NCBI GenBank assembly: GCA_026770575.1
Contig: MU657657.1
Span: forward strand, 14,110-36,555
Direction: 5' to 3'
From: Pelagophyceae sp. CCMP2097
Taxonomy: Eukaryota; Sar; Pelagophyceae
DNA: 22,446 nt
The notes under the pieces were generated by a model. That model worked only from the letters and a program-made list of their open reading frames with translations, made no database searches and was not told where the DNA came from. This document shows, one piece after another, positions 8,135 through 18,740 of the stretch. The first letter of the stretch is position 1. Each line of letters starts with the position of its first letter. Made by a program: the position numbers and the translations under genes.

Positions 8135-10306
8135 ATGCGATGCCGCGCGCTGGCTTCGGCGCTGGCGCTGCTAACGACGCGGGCGCAGTACGCCGAGTTC
8201 ACGGAGAAGTACAGCGAGGTGCTGAGCGCCGAGACGACGCTCCTGCAAGAGCAGCTGCGCTCAAACGAGTTCGTCGAGGAGATCTTCCACCCGGACCGCG
8301 CCGGGCCCGCGCGCCCGTCGCAGTCCGGCCAGACGGAGCGCGCCATCTACTTTGACCCGGACGTGTTCCATGTCGAGGCGCCGCACGCGCAGCTCTACGC
8401 CATGGGCATGATCCTCGATCCGTGCAAGTCCAACGCTTTCGACTGCTGCGCCTCGCAGTTCGGCACGCCCGTCTACGGCCGCCTCAAGCGCGCCCTCGTC
8501 GACCTCGGCTCGCGCTCGCAGGCGGAGAAACAGTCGGACCCGATGCTCCTCGCCGACGCCGACGAAATCTTCGCAAACGTCGACTGGGTCGACGCCGACG
8601 GCGCCGATGTGCCGCTCGAGAACCTGCGGCGCGCCGACGACGAGACGTTCATCGATGACGCCTGCGCCGGCGTGCGCCGCGGCCTCGGCCTCGCGGGGGT
8701 TGACAAGCCGTACACGCTCGGCGCAAACGGCAAGCTCACCAAGACCGACGCGTTCACGCACTGCCAGGGCGAGCGCCGCGGCCACCGCGCGTGAGGCGCC
8801 GCCGCCCGGGGCGAGGGCGCCGCAAAAGGGAGGCGCCTCGGGGCCGCGCGGCCGCCGCCGTCCTCCTCCGCGACGGGCCGGCGCAGGTACCCGACGCAGC
8901 CGGCGTGCATCGACAACAACGCGACGGTGAACGCGTCGGCGCCGTGCCTGGACCTCGCCGGCGCCGCGGCGCCGAACTGCGTCCAGGTCGGCATCACGCA
9001 GACAGCCATCATCATCACGTGCGGCAAGTCCGCCAGCCGCAACGAAAAGGACTACTCCGCCGACGCGCACTGCGGTACCTTCCTCGAGATCCACCGCGAT
9101 AACGGTAAGCCCCTGGAGGCGCACGCTCGCCCTCGGCCGCGCGCCGGCCTCCCGAAAGTTTTCGACGCGGGCCGCGCGCTCAGAGCGCCGCCGACGGCCC
9201 TGCAATGATTGTAGGGTCGCCGTACAACCCGGACGAGAACTTTATCCTGTCGGAGAAGCGCATCGACGTGGGCTACACGACGGGCTACACGACGACGACC
9301 ATCGACCTGACGTACGGCATCGGCGAGGCGGACAAGATCCTCTGTTCCTACGAGGAGGCGGATATCCGCCTCGGCTCGATGGTCTTCATCAAGGCGTCTG
9401 CGCCCGAGTGCTGCTGCCCGGAGGCGTTCAACAACGAGGTCAAGACGGGCCAATTCTTCTGCCCCAAGAACGCGTACGACGACACGGCGGGCGCCTTCGC
9501 CACGGCGCTCAATTCGCTGCCCGCGCTCCTGACGTTCAACACGACGGTGGACGTTTACCCCTACTGCCCGGCCATGCCCGGTGACGAGGACAAAATCCTC
9601 TGCAGCACAAACTACACGACGCGCGGCGGCGCCGGCCCGCGTCCGACGCGACGGCGCCCGAGGCCCCAAAGCCGCGACCGGCGGCCCTCCGATGCGCCCT
9701 GTAGGCGTCGACCGCCCCTTTGCGTACGAGTGCCCCGCCGTCTCCGAGGCCAACGCGACGTCGGGCGCCGGCCGCGGCTCCGACTTCCTCGTCGGGTCAT
9801 ACCCGGGCCAGTGCTTTTTCTTCGCCGGCTGCGGCTCGCGGCCGCAGCGCACGGGGCCGTACGGCGCTGGTGACGCCACATCCGCCGCGGCAGACACGGC
9901 CAACAAGGGCTGCGCGCAGGCGTGCGGCGACGCCTCGTGCGCGCGCGACGCCTACTTTGCCTTCAACGGCCTCGTCGGCAAGGTCACCTGCGCGCCGTCG
10001 GACGAGGCGGCCTGCGTCGTGTACGACGGCGACAAGTTCGAGGACGACGAAAAGTACTACCTCGTCTCGTTCAACGACGGCCGCACGAGCTACCCCTTCC
10101 GCGCCACCGACCTCCAGCTGCATCACTCCAAGCACAACTACCAGCTCTGGTGGGTCCAGCGCACGCGCAACAAGTTTGTCGTCCAGGAGAAAAAGGGCTT
10201 CCGCGTCTCCCACCCAAAGTGCACCTTCGACGCCGTTAACGACCGCTACTTCCCATACACCAAGGTCAACGCCGACGGCACCTTCGTCGACACGTATTAT
10301 GGCTGA
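8135..10306 (+). CDS. Conserved cysteine-rich secreted protein, four exons
   Basis: Exons 8135-8790, 8887-9104, 9215-9640 and 9705-10306 join in phase to 633 residues. Intron donors are GTGAGG, GTAAGC and GTCCGA; the third could instead be a GC donor at 9623, removing six residues. Residues 1-18 (MRCRALASALALLTTRAQ) form a signal peptide. No further membrane segment is visible, so the product is probably secreted or lumenal. Notable blocks are DPCKSNAFDCCASQFG, a stretch with several N-glycosylation sites (NNAT, NAS), YNPDENFILSEKRIDVGYTT, ECCCPEAFNNEVKTGQFFC, YPYCPAMPGDEDKILC, VSFNDGRTSYPF, NYQLWWVQRTRNKFVVQ and the C-terminal NDRYFPYTK. From memory, the last three resemble uncharacterised secreted proteins of oomycetes and diatoms; I know no function or gene name. 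The many paired cysteines suggest disulphides. It converges with the helicase gene, 93 bases apart. Confidence 0.82.
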
Positions 10307-10399
10307 AGGACGACCGATTGTTTTTGCGCCGACGGCGGTTTGCGTCGAGGCGCAAGCGGCCGCCGCGGCGCCCGGTTTTGCAACGCACAACAGTATAAT

Positions 10400-13300
10400 T
10401 TAACATCGTCGCTTGGATCCTTCCTCGGGCGGCGTCGCCGGCGCCGCGCAAAGCGCGGGTGGGGCCTTGCTGGCCATCTTCGCGCACGTCTGTCGGAGGA
10501 CCATGATGCTCGTCTGCACCCGCTTGCTCGCCAGCAGCTGCTCCAGCCCGCCGTCCGCCAGGTCCGCTTGGCCCGGGAGGCCGCCCACGCCGCCGTGCGC
10601 GAAAAACGCCGCCGCCGCTTCGGGAATCTGGCCTGCGATTGCACGCTCAGACGCAGCCGGGCGCGTAAGCCCACCACCAGCACAACGTTCCGAGGGACGC
10701 ACTGATGGCGACGGCAATGGTCATGAGGATCTTGGACCAGATCTCCTCGTCTGCGGGGCACGCCTCCGAGGGCGGACTTTCACGGAAGCCCCCCTCGCAG
10801 GAACGCGGCGGCGCGCCCTTTCCAACGGCGGCGGCGCGCGCCCCCCGCGGCGAGGGCGACGCACTCTGGAAGAGCGGGAGGATCTCGAGCGACCGCTCGA
10901 CGACGAGCGGCGCCATCTTCTTCCACGCCCGCGGCATGGGCTTCTTGACGACCTGCGCGCAGAACGCGGCCCACAAGGCCTGGCGTGCGCAGGATCCGAC
11001 GCGCCGTCGGAAAACGGGGACAGACACGGGACTGAAGAAGCGGTGCGCACCGCGCACGACGTCCATTCGACCTAGGAGGACCACAATCGAGCGTGGTCGC
11101 CACTCTTTCGAAAGGGGCCATCTTTCGACACGGCGACGTCATCGTCGGACCGCATCGACGGCGTGCCTCCCGCGCCGCCTCGGCCACGCACGATGCTCGT
11201 GGACGGCGCCTTGCAACGGATAATCGTCGCAAAGTCGGAGACGACGATGCCGAGCGGCGCCGCTGCCGTGTCGGCGCCCAGCTCCTCCGTGTCCACGTGG
11301 CCGTTGACCTGGATGATCTCGACCATCTCCTTGGCCGTGCTACGGCAAAGCGTTCGCCGCGGGACGCGCAAAGGGGCTCCGCAGAGGGCCGTCGGACTTT
11401 CAACGGCGCGGCGCACCTGAAGATGAGCACCGTCGCGCGGATGAGGGCGCGGAAGGGCATGGAGTTGAGGGCGAGGTGCACGCCGCCGTCGCCGACGATT
11501 GCGTGGAAGTCTTTGAGGATTCGCCCGAACGCGGGCGCGTGCGTCGGGCTCCGGAACAGCGCTCTGATGCGGCAGTGGACGTCGCACCAGCGCTGTGGCC
11601 GCAGCTCGTGCAGCGCGAGCTCGAAGAGCAGGTCGCTGCGCGGCGCGTCGTACGACGGCGGCGGCCGCATGACCTCTTGCGTCTCGAGCGCCGCGGGCGG
11701 CGCGAGGTGCGCGCGGATGTAGGCCAGCACGTCGTGGTCGCGGCGGAAAGGCGGCGCCGGCGGCGCGCCCGCTGCGCGCCGTCCGTCCGAGGCGCCGCAC
11801 ATGCCGCGGTCGCAGGACGGCGGGTAGATGGAGAGGCACCCGGCCAGCGGCGAGAGGATGGCGTACCACCCGAGGCGGTGCAGCGCCGGGTAGAGCTCGC
11901 GGGCGATGAACTTTCGGGCGGCGGCCCGGGGGCAGAGGTCGATTTCCGCGGCGGCGGCGAGCGTGGCGTAGTCGCGGTCGTACGCAGCGCGGTCCGCGGC
12001 GAGCGGCGAGAGCGACTCGAACTGCACCGGCTCGTCGGCGCGGGCCCAGAGCTTGTGGATCGGCTCCTCGACGCCGAGGTCGGCGAGGAGCGCGCCCGTG
12101 GCGCGGCTCGCCGCGAGCCACGCGACGGCGGCGACGGCGGCCAAGTCAAGGAGTTCGACGACGCGCGAGGCCGCCGCGGACCGCGCGCGCAGCAGCACGC
12201 ACGCCACGGGCCGGGCGCAGTGCCGCCGCAGCGGCTCCCACAGAAACGGCAGGCGGCCGAGGCGCGCCACGCAGAGGCATCCGAAGCGCGCGACCTACGT
12301 CGTGCGGCGTCGTTCCCGGGCTCGATGCGGCCTTTTGCGCACCTCCGAGGCGAGCGAATCGTGCGTCGCGTCGATGAGCGCGCCGATGAATGGGATGGCG
12401 TCGATGAGCGCCTCGTCGATGGCGGCGTCGGGGTCCTGGGACCACTGCGTGTAGGCGAGGAGCGCGGCGAGGGCGCGGAGCGCCTCGAGGCGGACCATGA
12501 CGTTTTCGAAGCGCCGGAGGCACGACGCGACGGCGGCGGCGGCGAGACGGTCGACCTTGGCCTGCTCGCGCGCGCGGCCGCAGCGGCGGCTCGGCACGTC
12601 GCGGTTCGCGCTCTCGGCGGCGTTGGCGAGCGCCCGGAGGCAGTAGAGAGCCACGCGCGCGTCGCAGTACGCGTGGAGCGTCCCCGTCGCCACGATCGCC
12701 ATCGCCGTGAACGCCAGGTCGAGCCGCGTCACGTCGCCCGACCCGTCGCCGGCGTCGGACTTGTCGCTGCGCAGCTCTCGGCGGACGAGCTGTATGTACG
12801 TGAGGCAGCCGTCGTATTCGTCGTCGCTGGCGGGCTCGTAGCCGGCGGCGGCAAAGGCCACGCCGGCGTCTTCGCGGTCGCCCTGCAGCAGCAAAACGAG
12901 GTCGTGGCCGGCGCGCCGATAGCGCGATGCCCACGCGTCCGCGATGATCTGCGCGCAGACGACGAGGGCGCGGGCCAGCATGCCGGCGTCGTCGAGGCGA
13001 CAGAGCAGCGAGTGGCGGACGACGTCCGCGGGCGTTCCTTCGAACTCGCACTCGAGGCGGCAGCACGTCGCGCGCTTCGGCGCACCTCGCTTCGCCAGCG
13101 CGGCCCAGATGTGGGCCGCGTCGGTGACGACGGCTGCGACGACTGCGTGGGCGAGGGGCTGGGCCTCGGCGCCGACGAAGAGCATGGGCGCCCAAGCGTC
13201 GAGCTGCGCCTCGAGGCCCGCGCCGGTGTCGGCGCAAAAGTCGCGCGCGTGGTGCGCCGCCCGCCAGTCCACCAGCCACGCCTCCGTCGCGCGGCGCGCG

Positions 13301-16300
13301 CAGGGCTGCGCGGCGCGCGCGAAAATCTCGAGTTCGTCCCGGCCGCGAATGTTGCACGAGGCGCAGCCCGTCTCGCCGTCAAAGGCCCGCGCGCACCCGG
13401 AGCACCGCACAAAGTCCCTGCTCAACGCGTGCACCGTCGCGACGTCGGCGGCGCCCAGGTCCACGTGGCACTGGAAGAAGCGGCGCACGCAAGATGCGTA
13501 CCGCCCGTGCTGCTTCATGAGGAGGCTCGTATCCGGGTCGTACCCGCCGAGGATGCTGGCCTCGATGGGCGTCGCCACGCCGAAAAACGAGACGACGCGG
13601 TCCAAAAACCCCTCAAAGTCGGCCGCGGCCACGTTGGCCCGGCCCGTTAAAATGTACAAAAAGAGCCCCGGCAGGTCGTGCTGCGCCGCCTCGAGGATGA
13701 AGCCCAGGTCCGCGAACCCACCGGACAGCGCCCTCGTGGCCCCAGCCTCGCTGTCGCGCCGCGGTCCCGCGTCGTCGTCGGCGCCCGCCGCGTACTGCGG
13801 CCCGTCCGCGCTCTCTACTGTGCCGCACGGGCCCGCCAGACGAAGAGCTGCCGCTTGGCGCTTCCGACGCGCGAGCCAAGCTTCGGCGGCCGCGCAGTCG
13901 GCGGCCTCGTCGTCATCGTCGGGTCGAGGCGGAGGGCCGCTGCGCCTCCGCGGGCCGTTCGTGGCTCCGCCCACGGCGGCTGTATCGTCGGGCCGATGCA
14001 GAGGGCCGTCGCGGCCCCGCGAGCCGTCCGTGGCTCCGCCCTCGGCGGCCGTATCGTCGGGCTGATGTGGAGTGCCGTCGTGGCCCCACGAGCCGTCCGT
14101 GGCTCCGCCCTCCTCGTCGCGTGCCCCGTCGGCATTATCGTCGCGCGCGTCCCTCGCTTCCAGCTCGTGAGCGGGCCCGGCCGTCGTCTCGTCCAAAACT
14201 TGTTCGAGGGGCTTCGGCGGGGCGCCTTTGCCGCCGAGCTGCTCGCCGCCTGCGAATTTGCCGCCAAGCTGCTCGCCGCCTTGGCCTTGGCCTTGGCTTT
14301 TGTGGCTTTTGCCGCCGAGGTCGCCGAGCTCGTTGTCGAGGTCGACGATGTCGCGGAGCTCGTCGCGCGCGGCGCGCTGCTCCGCGCCCGTCGCGAAGCG
14401 CTGCTGCACGCTCAGCGCGGCCTCGCGGCCCGGCGCGCCCTCCGCGTCGGCGCAGAGCGCCAGCGCCGCGCGCGGCGCGCCGCAGCGCAGCGCGCTCGCC
14501 GCCGCCTCGGCGAGCACGCGCTCCGCGCCCGCCGCGTCGCCCGCCGCGAGGCCCAGCAGCCGCGCGCGCGCCGCCGCCACGACGGCCTCGCCACGCGCCG
14601 CCGCGAGCAGCGGCGCGTCGCCGGCGCGCTCCAGCGCCGCAGCCGCCTGCGCGGGGCACGAACGTCGCGGCGGACGCCTCTTCGACGCAAATCACACGTC
14701 ACCACGGCGGCCCGCGCGCCATCCGAAAATGCCGACGGAGCGGCGGGGCTCACCTGCTCGTAGAGGCCGCCCTCGAGCAGCTCGATGCCTGCGAGGTCCT
14801 CGACGAGTCCGCGCACGCACCACCCGATCGATGGGGGGTCCAGTCTCGGAGAGGCGGCGAGGCCCGTTTTCGCGACACGTCTGCCCTCTCCCGACGGACC
14901 TCGCGACCGCCACTCGTCTGGCGTCAGGAGGACGGTGGTGTCGTCCACGCCCGCCTCGACTGCAAACGTCACGGCGAGGCCGCGCTGCGCCAGCCAGCGG
15001 CCGACGCCGTGGGCAGCGCGCGCCTCGCCCGTCTCGCAGAGCACGAGCCGCGTGCGCGCGCGCGTCACCGCCGTGTAGAGCAGCATGAGCTCCGTCTCGA
15101 GCTCGCGCGGCAAAACGCACGACTCGTCGCCCTGCAGCAGCCGCGCCCACGACGACGGCACCTGGACCGATGGGCGTGAGAAACGCAGCCGGGCTGAGGG
15201 CACGACTTTCCCGACGCTCGTGCTTCGAGTCGGCACATGGCCTGCAGGGGGGGGCTCTCCGGCTTACGGGCGGCCGCTCGCGGCGCGCGACAGACGAGGC
15301 GGAGATGAGGTTGTGCGCGACGACGTGCGAGAACTCGAGGCCCTTGGCCGCGCGCACGCCGAGGACGAGCGTGCGCGCCGCGCCCGCCGACGCGAGCGTC
15401 CGTTCGACGTCGTCGCCTAGCGCCGCAGTCGACGGCACCGTCCTCCCTTGCCGCGTGAAACGGCCATGGTCTTCCCCGGCGTGGACGTCGCCTCTATTCT
15501 CGCCTCTGATGCCACTCGGGACTCATGCACCGTCGCCGCTCGGACGGTTTGCCGACGACGCGGGTCTTCGCGGAGGTCGTCATGCGTCACGACGACGAAG
15601 CGCTCGTCGCGGCGGAGGAGCGCGACCATGGCCGCCTCGTGGGCCGCGCAGACGAACTGCGGCTTGGGGCCGCGCGCCACCGCCGCGTCGCGCGGCAGCT
15701 TGTCGATGGCGCCTGAAGCAGAGCGTCTGCTGGGCGGGCGCCACGGACCCTTTCGCGTATCGGTGCGCACCCGCGAAACGTGCGTGGAGGAGGTCGATGA
15801 CGGCCGCGGCGACGTCGAGGACGCCCGAGTGCGACCTGTAGTTGAGCGTGAGCGCCTGGAGCTTGGCGGCGTCGCCCTTGGCCGTCGACGGCTGCGCGTG
15901 GTAGATGGCCGACCGCACGTCGGCGAAGCGGAAGTGGACGCCGTACGTGATGGCCTGCGCCGTGTCGCCGGCGAGCCAGAGCCGCCGCGGGTCGGAGCCG
16001 CACGCCGCGAACATGAGCATCACCTCGGCCTGCCGACGCCGTCTCCAAGGATGCAGCCCCGGTGCGTACGATTGGCCCATCCCAGCGGAGTTGGCGCCCC
16101 TTCGGGCGCACCTGGGTGGAGTCTTGGACTTCGTCGACGTAGACGTGGTCGTAGGGCGCGCGGCCGTCGCGCCAGCCTTGCTGGAGGGCGGCGTGCGCGA
16201 TGCACCGCGACCGGTCGGCGTCGTCCCAGAGGTTGCGCCTGCGCAGCTCGCCGTCGTAGCGCGCGCAGATCTTGAGCGCCTCGGACCGCTCGGCCGCGTC

Positions 16301-17851
16301 GAGGCGCGACCGGTTGTTGAAGGCGGGCACGTTGAACTCGGCCTCGCCTAAACCGCGCCCGAGGACGACGGCCTCGGCCGAGCCCTTGATGAAGGACCGG
16401 ACCTGCGTCCAGACGGTGTGCGCCTCGAGGCGGCTCCCGCAGCGGACGACGGGCCAGAGTTCGTCGCGGAAGAAGGCATAGGTGACGCGCCGCCGCGCGG
16501 CCCAGCGCCGGGGCTCGCCGGAGACGAGGCCCGCTACGCGCTCGACAAAGTGCTCGAGCGAGAGCGTCTCGCCCGCGGCGCGCCCGCCGTCGTCGCGCGC
16601 CGCGGCGAGCATGCGGTCGACGTGCGCGCAGAGCCGCGGCGACCGCGCGACGAAGACGTGGCGCGGCGCGGCGCCGCCGCGCGCGCGTGAAGCGTCGCGC
16701 ACCATGCGCATGGCCGTGCACACCGTCTTGCCCGTCCCCGACCGCCCCAGCAGCAGAGTGGCCGTTGGCCCGTCGTCTTCGACGACGCGCCGCTCCTCGG
16801 CCGTCAGCGCCAGAGGCGGCGTCCAGCCGCCGCGCGCGGCGAGGCGGCTCAGGTCGTCGTACGCCACGCGGTAGCAGTGCAGCGGCGTGTTGGCCAGCGG
16901 GTCGAGGAGCACCGCGCCACGGAGGTCGACGGCGGCGACACGCTCGTCCGCCGCGTTAATGAGGCGCACGGCGCGCGATATGGAGTCGTGCGCCACGACG
17001 AACCAGACGAGGACCGCGTACGCGTCGCCGCCCGACTCCTCGCGCCGCAGCTCCCAGAGCACGCGCATGCCGTGGTCAAGCTTGGCCTCGAGGAGCTTGC
17101 GCCGCACCGAGCCGCGGAGGACCTTGGCCGTCGCGTACGTCCAGTCGCCGCGCGCCACGCGCGCCACGCGGTCGGTGCACATCCGCGCCCACTTGGGCTC
17201 CGCGCGCGCCAGCCAGTCGCGCGCGTGCTTCGTCCAGTACACGTCGTGCACCAGAGCCGCGCGCCGCGCGGCCTCGGCTGCCGTCGCGCCGAGCGTGGCG
17301 CGCGGGCCGCCGACGACGCCCGCCGCCCCGGCGCCGTCCCCCGCGCCGCCGTCGTCGGCGTCTTCGTCGTCGTCGTCGTCGTCGTCGTCGGCGTCGTCGG
17401 CGTAGTCGGCGCCGTGGTCGGCGCGTGCGCCGAGGCGGAGGCTCTCGAGCTGCGGGGCGTCGTCGGCGTCGGCGACGACGACGCGCGGGCCCCCCGCCGC
17501 GAGCTCGGTCCAGCACCGCAGCGTGATGGCGCCGGCGGCGCCCGAGTCCTGCAGTTCCGCGAGCGCGGCGTGGACCTGCGACCACGCCGGGTTCCGCGCC
17601 GCGCGGAGGCGGGCGCGGGCGGCGAGCGCGGCCGCGCGACGGCGGCGCTTCGCCGCGACGGCGTCGCGGTACCACGCGCCCACGGCCTTAGCCGCGCGCA
17701 AGCGGGCCGCTTCGGCGCGCGCGGCCAGCGCGTCGGCGTACGCGCGCCCCACCAGGTGCGCGGCGTCGGCGCGGCCGTCGAGCAGCCCCAGCAGCGCCGG
17801 CGTAAAGGCCTCTTGCAGCCGCGCCACCACAAACTCGTCCGATTCGGCCAT
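10400..17851 (-). CDS. Giant UvrD/TRANK1-like superfamily 1 helicase, 11 exons
   Basis: Exons on the minus strand: 17851-16112, 16029-15771, 15712-15560, 15416-15292, 15161-14754, 14646-12343, 12294-11417, 11339-11192, 10979-10865, 10750-10703, 10632-10400. The lengths sum to 6411 nt (2136 residues plus stop) with every phase matching. SF1 motifs in order: I, LLLGRSGTGKT (about 365-376); II, YVDEVQDST (about 571-579); III, GDTAQAI (about 601); IV, LNYRS (about 642); V, VRAAKGLEF (about 737); VI, YTAVTRAR (about 788). An N-terminal helical region with an acidic run (about 150-165) precedes motif I. After motif VI comes about 1300 residues: an acidic, Gly-rich segment with tandem repeats (1070-1138), a CxxC...CxxC cluster (CSGCARAF...CASC, about 1310-1330) and alpha-helical repeats. 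The motif spacing resembles animal and fungal TRANK1-type UvrD proteins. Their substrates are poorly known, so ATP-driven nucleic-acid translocation is inferred. The start at 17851 is the first ATG; the C-terminal exons rest on phase alone. Confidence 0.8.
12295..12342 (-). other. 48-nt intron 6 that fuses two large open frames into one helicase gene
   Basis: Read through, the upstream frame stops at TAG 12297-12295. That TAG is also a splice acceptor (ACGTAG followed by GTCGCG), and a GAG/GTGCGC donor lies at 12342, the donor type used by other introns of this gene. Splicing gives ...HDSLASE then VARFGCLCVARL in phase 0. The downstream open frame has no usable ATG near its start, which argues against a separate gene. 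Confidence 0.65.
13918..14120 (-). repeat. Three-unit 69-bp tandem repeat within helicase exon 6
   Basis: Units start at 13918, 13987 and 14056 (the last slightly short). Each encodes about 23 residues of the form GGATDGS-x-G-x-DG-x-x-H-x-PDDTAA. The repeat length is a multiple of three, so frame is kept. A shorter GGEQLGGK duplication sits next to it at about 14215-14285. Confidence 0.9.
17364..17390 (-). repeat. Trinucleotide (GAC)n run encoding an aspartate tract
   Basis: Nine consecutive TCG/GTC triplets on the plus strand encode a run of eight Asp followed by Glu in the N-terminal region of the helicase, about residues 154-162. This is a likely site of length variation. Confidence 0.9.
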
Positions 17852-18105
17852 GCACCGCAAGCGAGCCAAAAGAGGCCCGCCGCGAGGATCGACCGAGGCC
17901 TCGCCCAGGGACCAAAAGGGACCACGACCACCGTGACCTTAATAAAGTTCGCGCTCGCCAAAAGATGTGACCGCCAATTGGCCAATCGGGCGTGTCTCAT
18001 ACGCTCGCTAGTTTTGGAGAAGGGGAACTTCACACACAGAAGTTTCCAGGCCCCACAGATCGGACCCCTACTACACCTTGCCGTGCAGACGTAGAGGTCG
18101 CCCCC
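17852..18105. promoter_or_regulatory. 254-bp divergent spacer upstream of the helicase gene
   Basis: It lies between the helicase ATG (minus) and a proposed first exon on the plus strand. It is noticeably less GC-rich than the flanks, with TTAATAAAG near 17939-17947 and TTGGAGAAGGGGAA near 18013-18026. No defined element can be named. Confidence 0.3.
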
Positions 18106-18190
18106 ATGGTGCGCTCGTTGCCTGCCTCGGATGCATACCGGATGACGTCCGTCTGCGCAGAACACATCGAAGAGCTTCGTCGCCGGATGG
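18106..18190 (+). CDS. Possible first exon with strong GTAAGT donor
   Basis: ATG at 18106 opens MVRSLPASDAYRMTSVC ... EELRRRMG and is followed at 18191 by GTAAGT, the textbook donor, which is rare in this window. The exon ends in phase 1. The nearest phase-compatible acceptor I can see (CCCAG at 18262-18266) adds a short tail (DYEDGQGCRQLP...) ending at a TAG at 18341. It does not reach the frame at 18365 without another intron. Either this is a small protein of about 50 residues or the 5' end of the next gene with a missed exon. Confidence 0.35.
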
Positions 18191-18364
18191 GTAAGTGACC
18201 GACCTCTTGGCCCAGCAGCGTTGCGCACACGCGACATCTCGTGTGAAGGAGAGATGAGGAGCCCAGACTACGAGGACGGGCAAGGCTGCCGCCAGTTGCC
18301 CGCAGCGACGGCTCGGCGCTTCGCAGACGGCCCTGCGCGCTAGGGTCTCTTCTTCGGCGCCGTC

Positions 18365-18658
18365 ATGAGCGGCGCCGGGATGGGCTGGTACCGTTGGAAG
18401 TGCGAGAACGCGGTGCGCATCCAGGAGGCCGTCGTCCTCAGGCAGGAGCGCGACGTCGAGCTGGTCCGCATTGGCGAGAAGCACAGAAAACTCCGCGAGG
18501 CCGCCGCAAAGAAGCAAGCGGCGGCCCTGGCCCGCCAGGAGTCGCTGGCGGCCGCGCTGGCGGCGCAACCCGACGCGCGACCACCGCAAGTCGACGCGCG
18601 GCCACCACAAGCCGCCGCGAGACCACCGGAAGGTGGACCACCACCCGAGGGCACGTGA
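18365..18658 (+). CDS. Small basic coiled-coil protein with DARPPQ-type repeats
   Basis: A 97-residue open frame. Residues about 15-65 (ENAVRIQEAVVLRQERDVEL, KHRKLREAAAKKQAAALARQ) look like a continuous charged helix or coiled coil. The tail has four degenerate DARPPQ/AARPPE units at about 69-93. It may be the last exon of the gene starting at 18106, but the splice phases I tried do not connect them. I do not recognise a family. It converges with the Maf gene, 82 bases apart. Confidence 0.4.
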   Translation: MSGAGMGWYRWKCENAVRIQEAVVLRQERDVELVRIGEKHRKLREAAAKKQAAALARQESLAAALAAQPDARPPQVDARPPQAAARPPEGGPPPEGT

Positions 18659-18740
18659 CCGCCGCGCGCGCCGGAAGCGCGCCAGAGGCGCAGCAAGTGG
18701 CAAATTGACTCGTAATTTTTCTGGTTCTGGCGGACGCTCC

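Noticed and set aside
10647..11084. Apparent C-terminal membrane helix (ILMTIAVAISASLGTLCWWW) in a minus-strand frame
   Set aside because: Its second half is read through a GTGCGT-type intron (10633-10702); splicing gives ...TIAVAISQIPEAAAAFF, so the helix is an artefact.
10780..12270. Independent minus-strand gene starting at 12270
   Set aside because: The first codon is GTG, there is no nearby in-frame ATG, and a phase-matched 48-nt intron links it to the helicase exon upstream.
11476..13650. 724-codon open frame on the plus strand opposite the helicase
   Set aside because: Shadow of the helicase exons; the amino-acid composition is antisense-like and no domain is visible.
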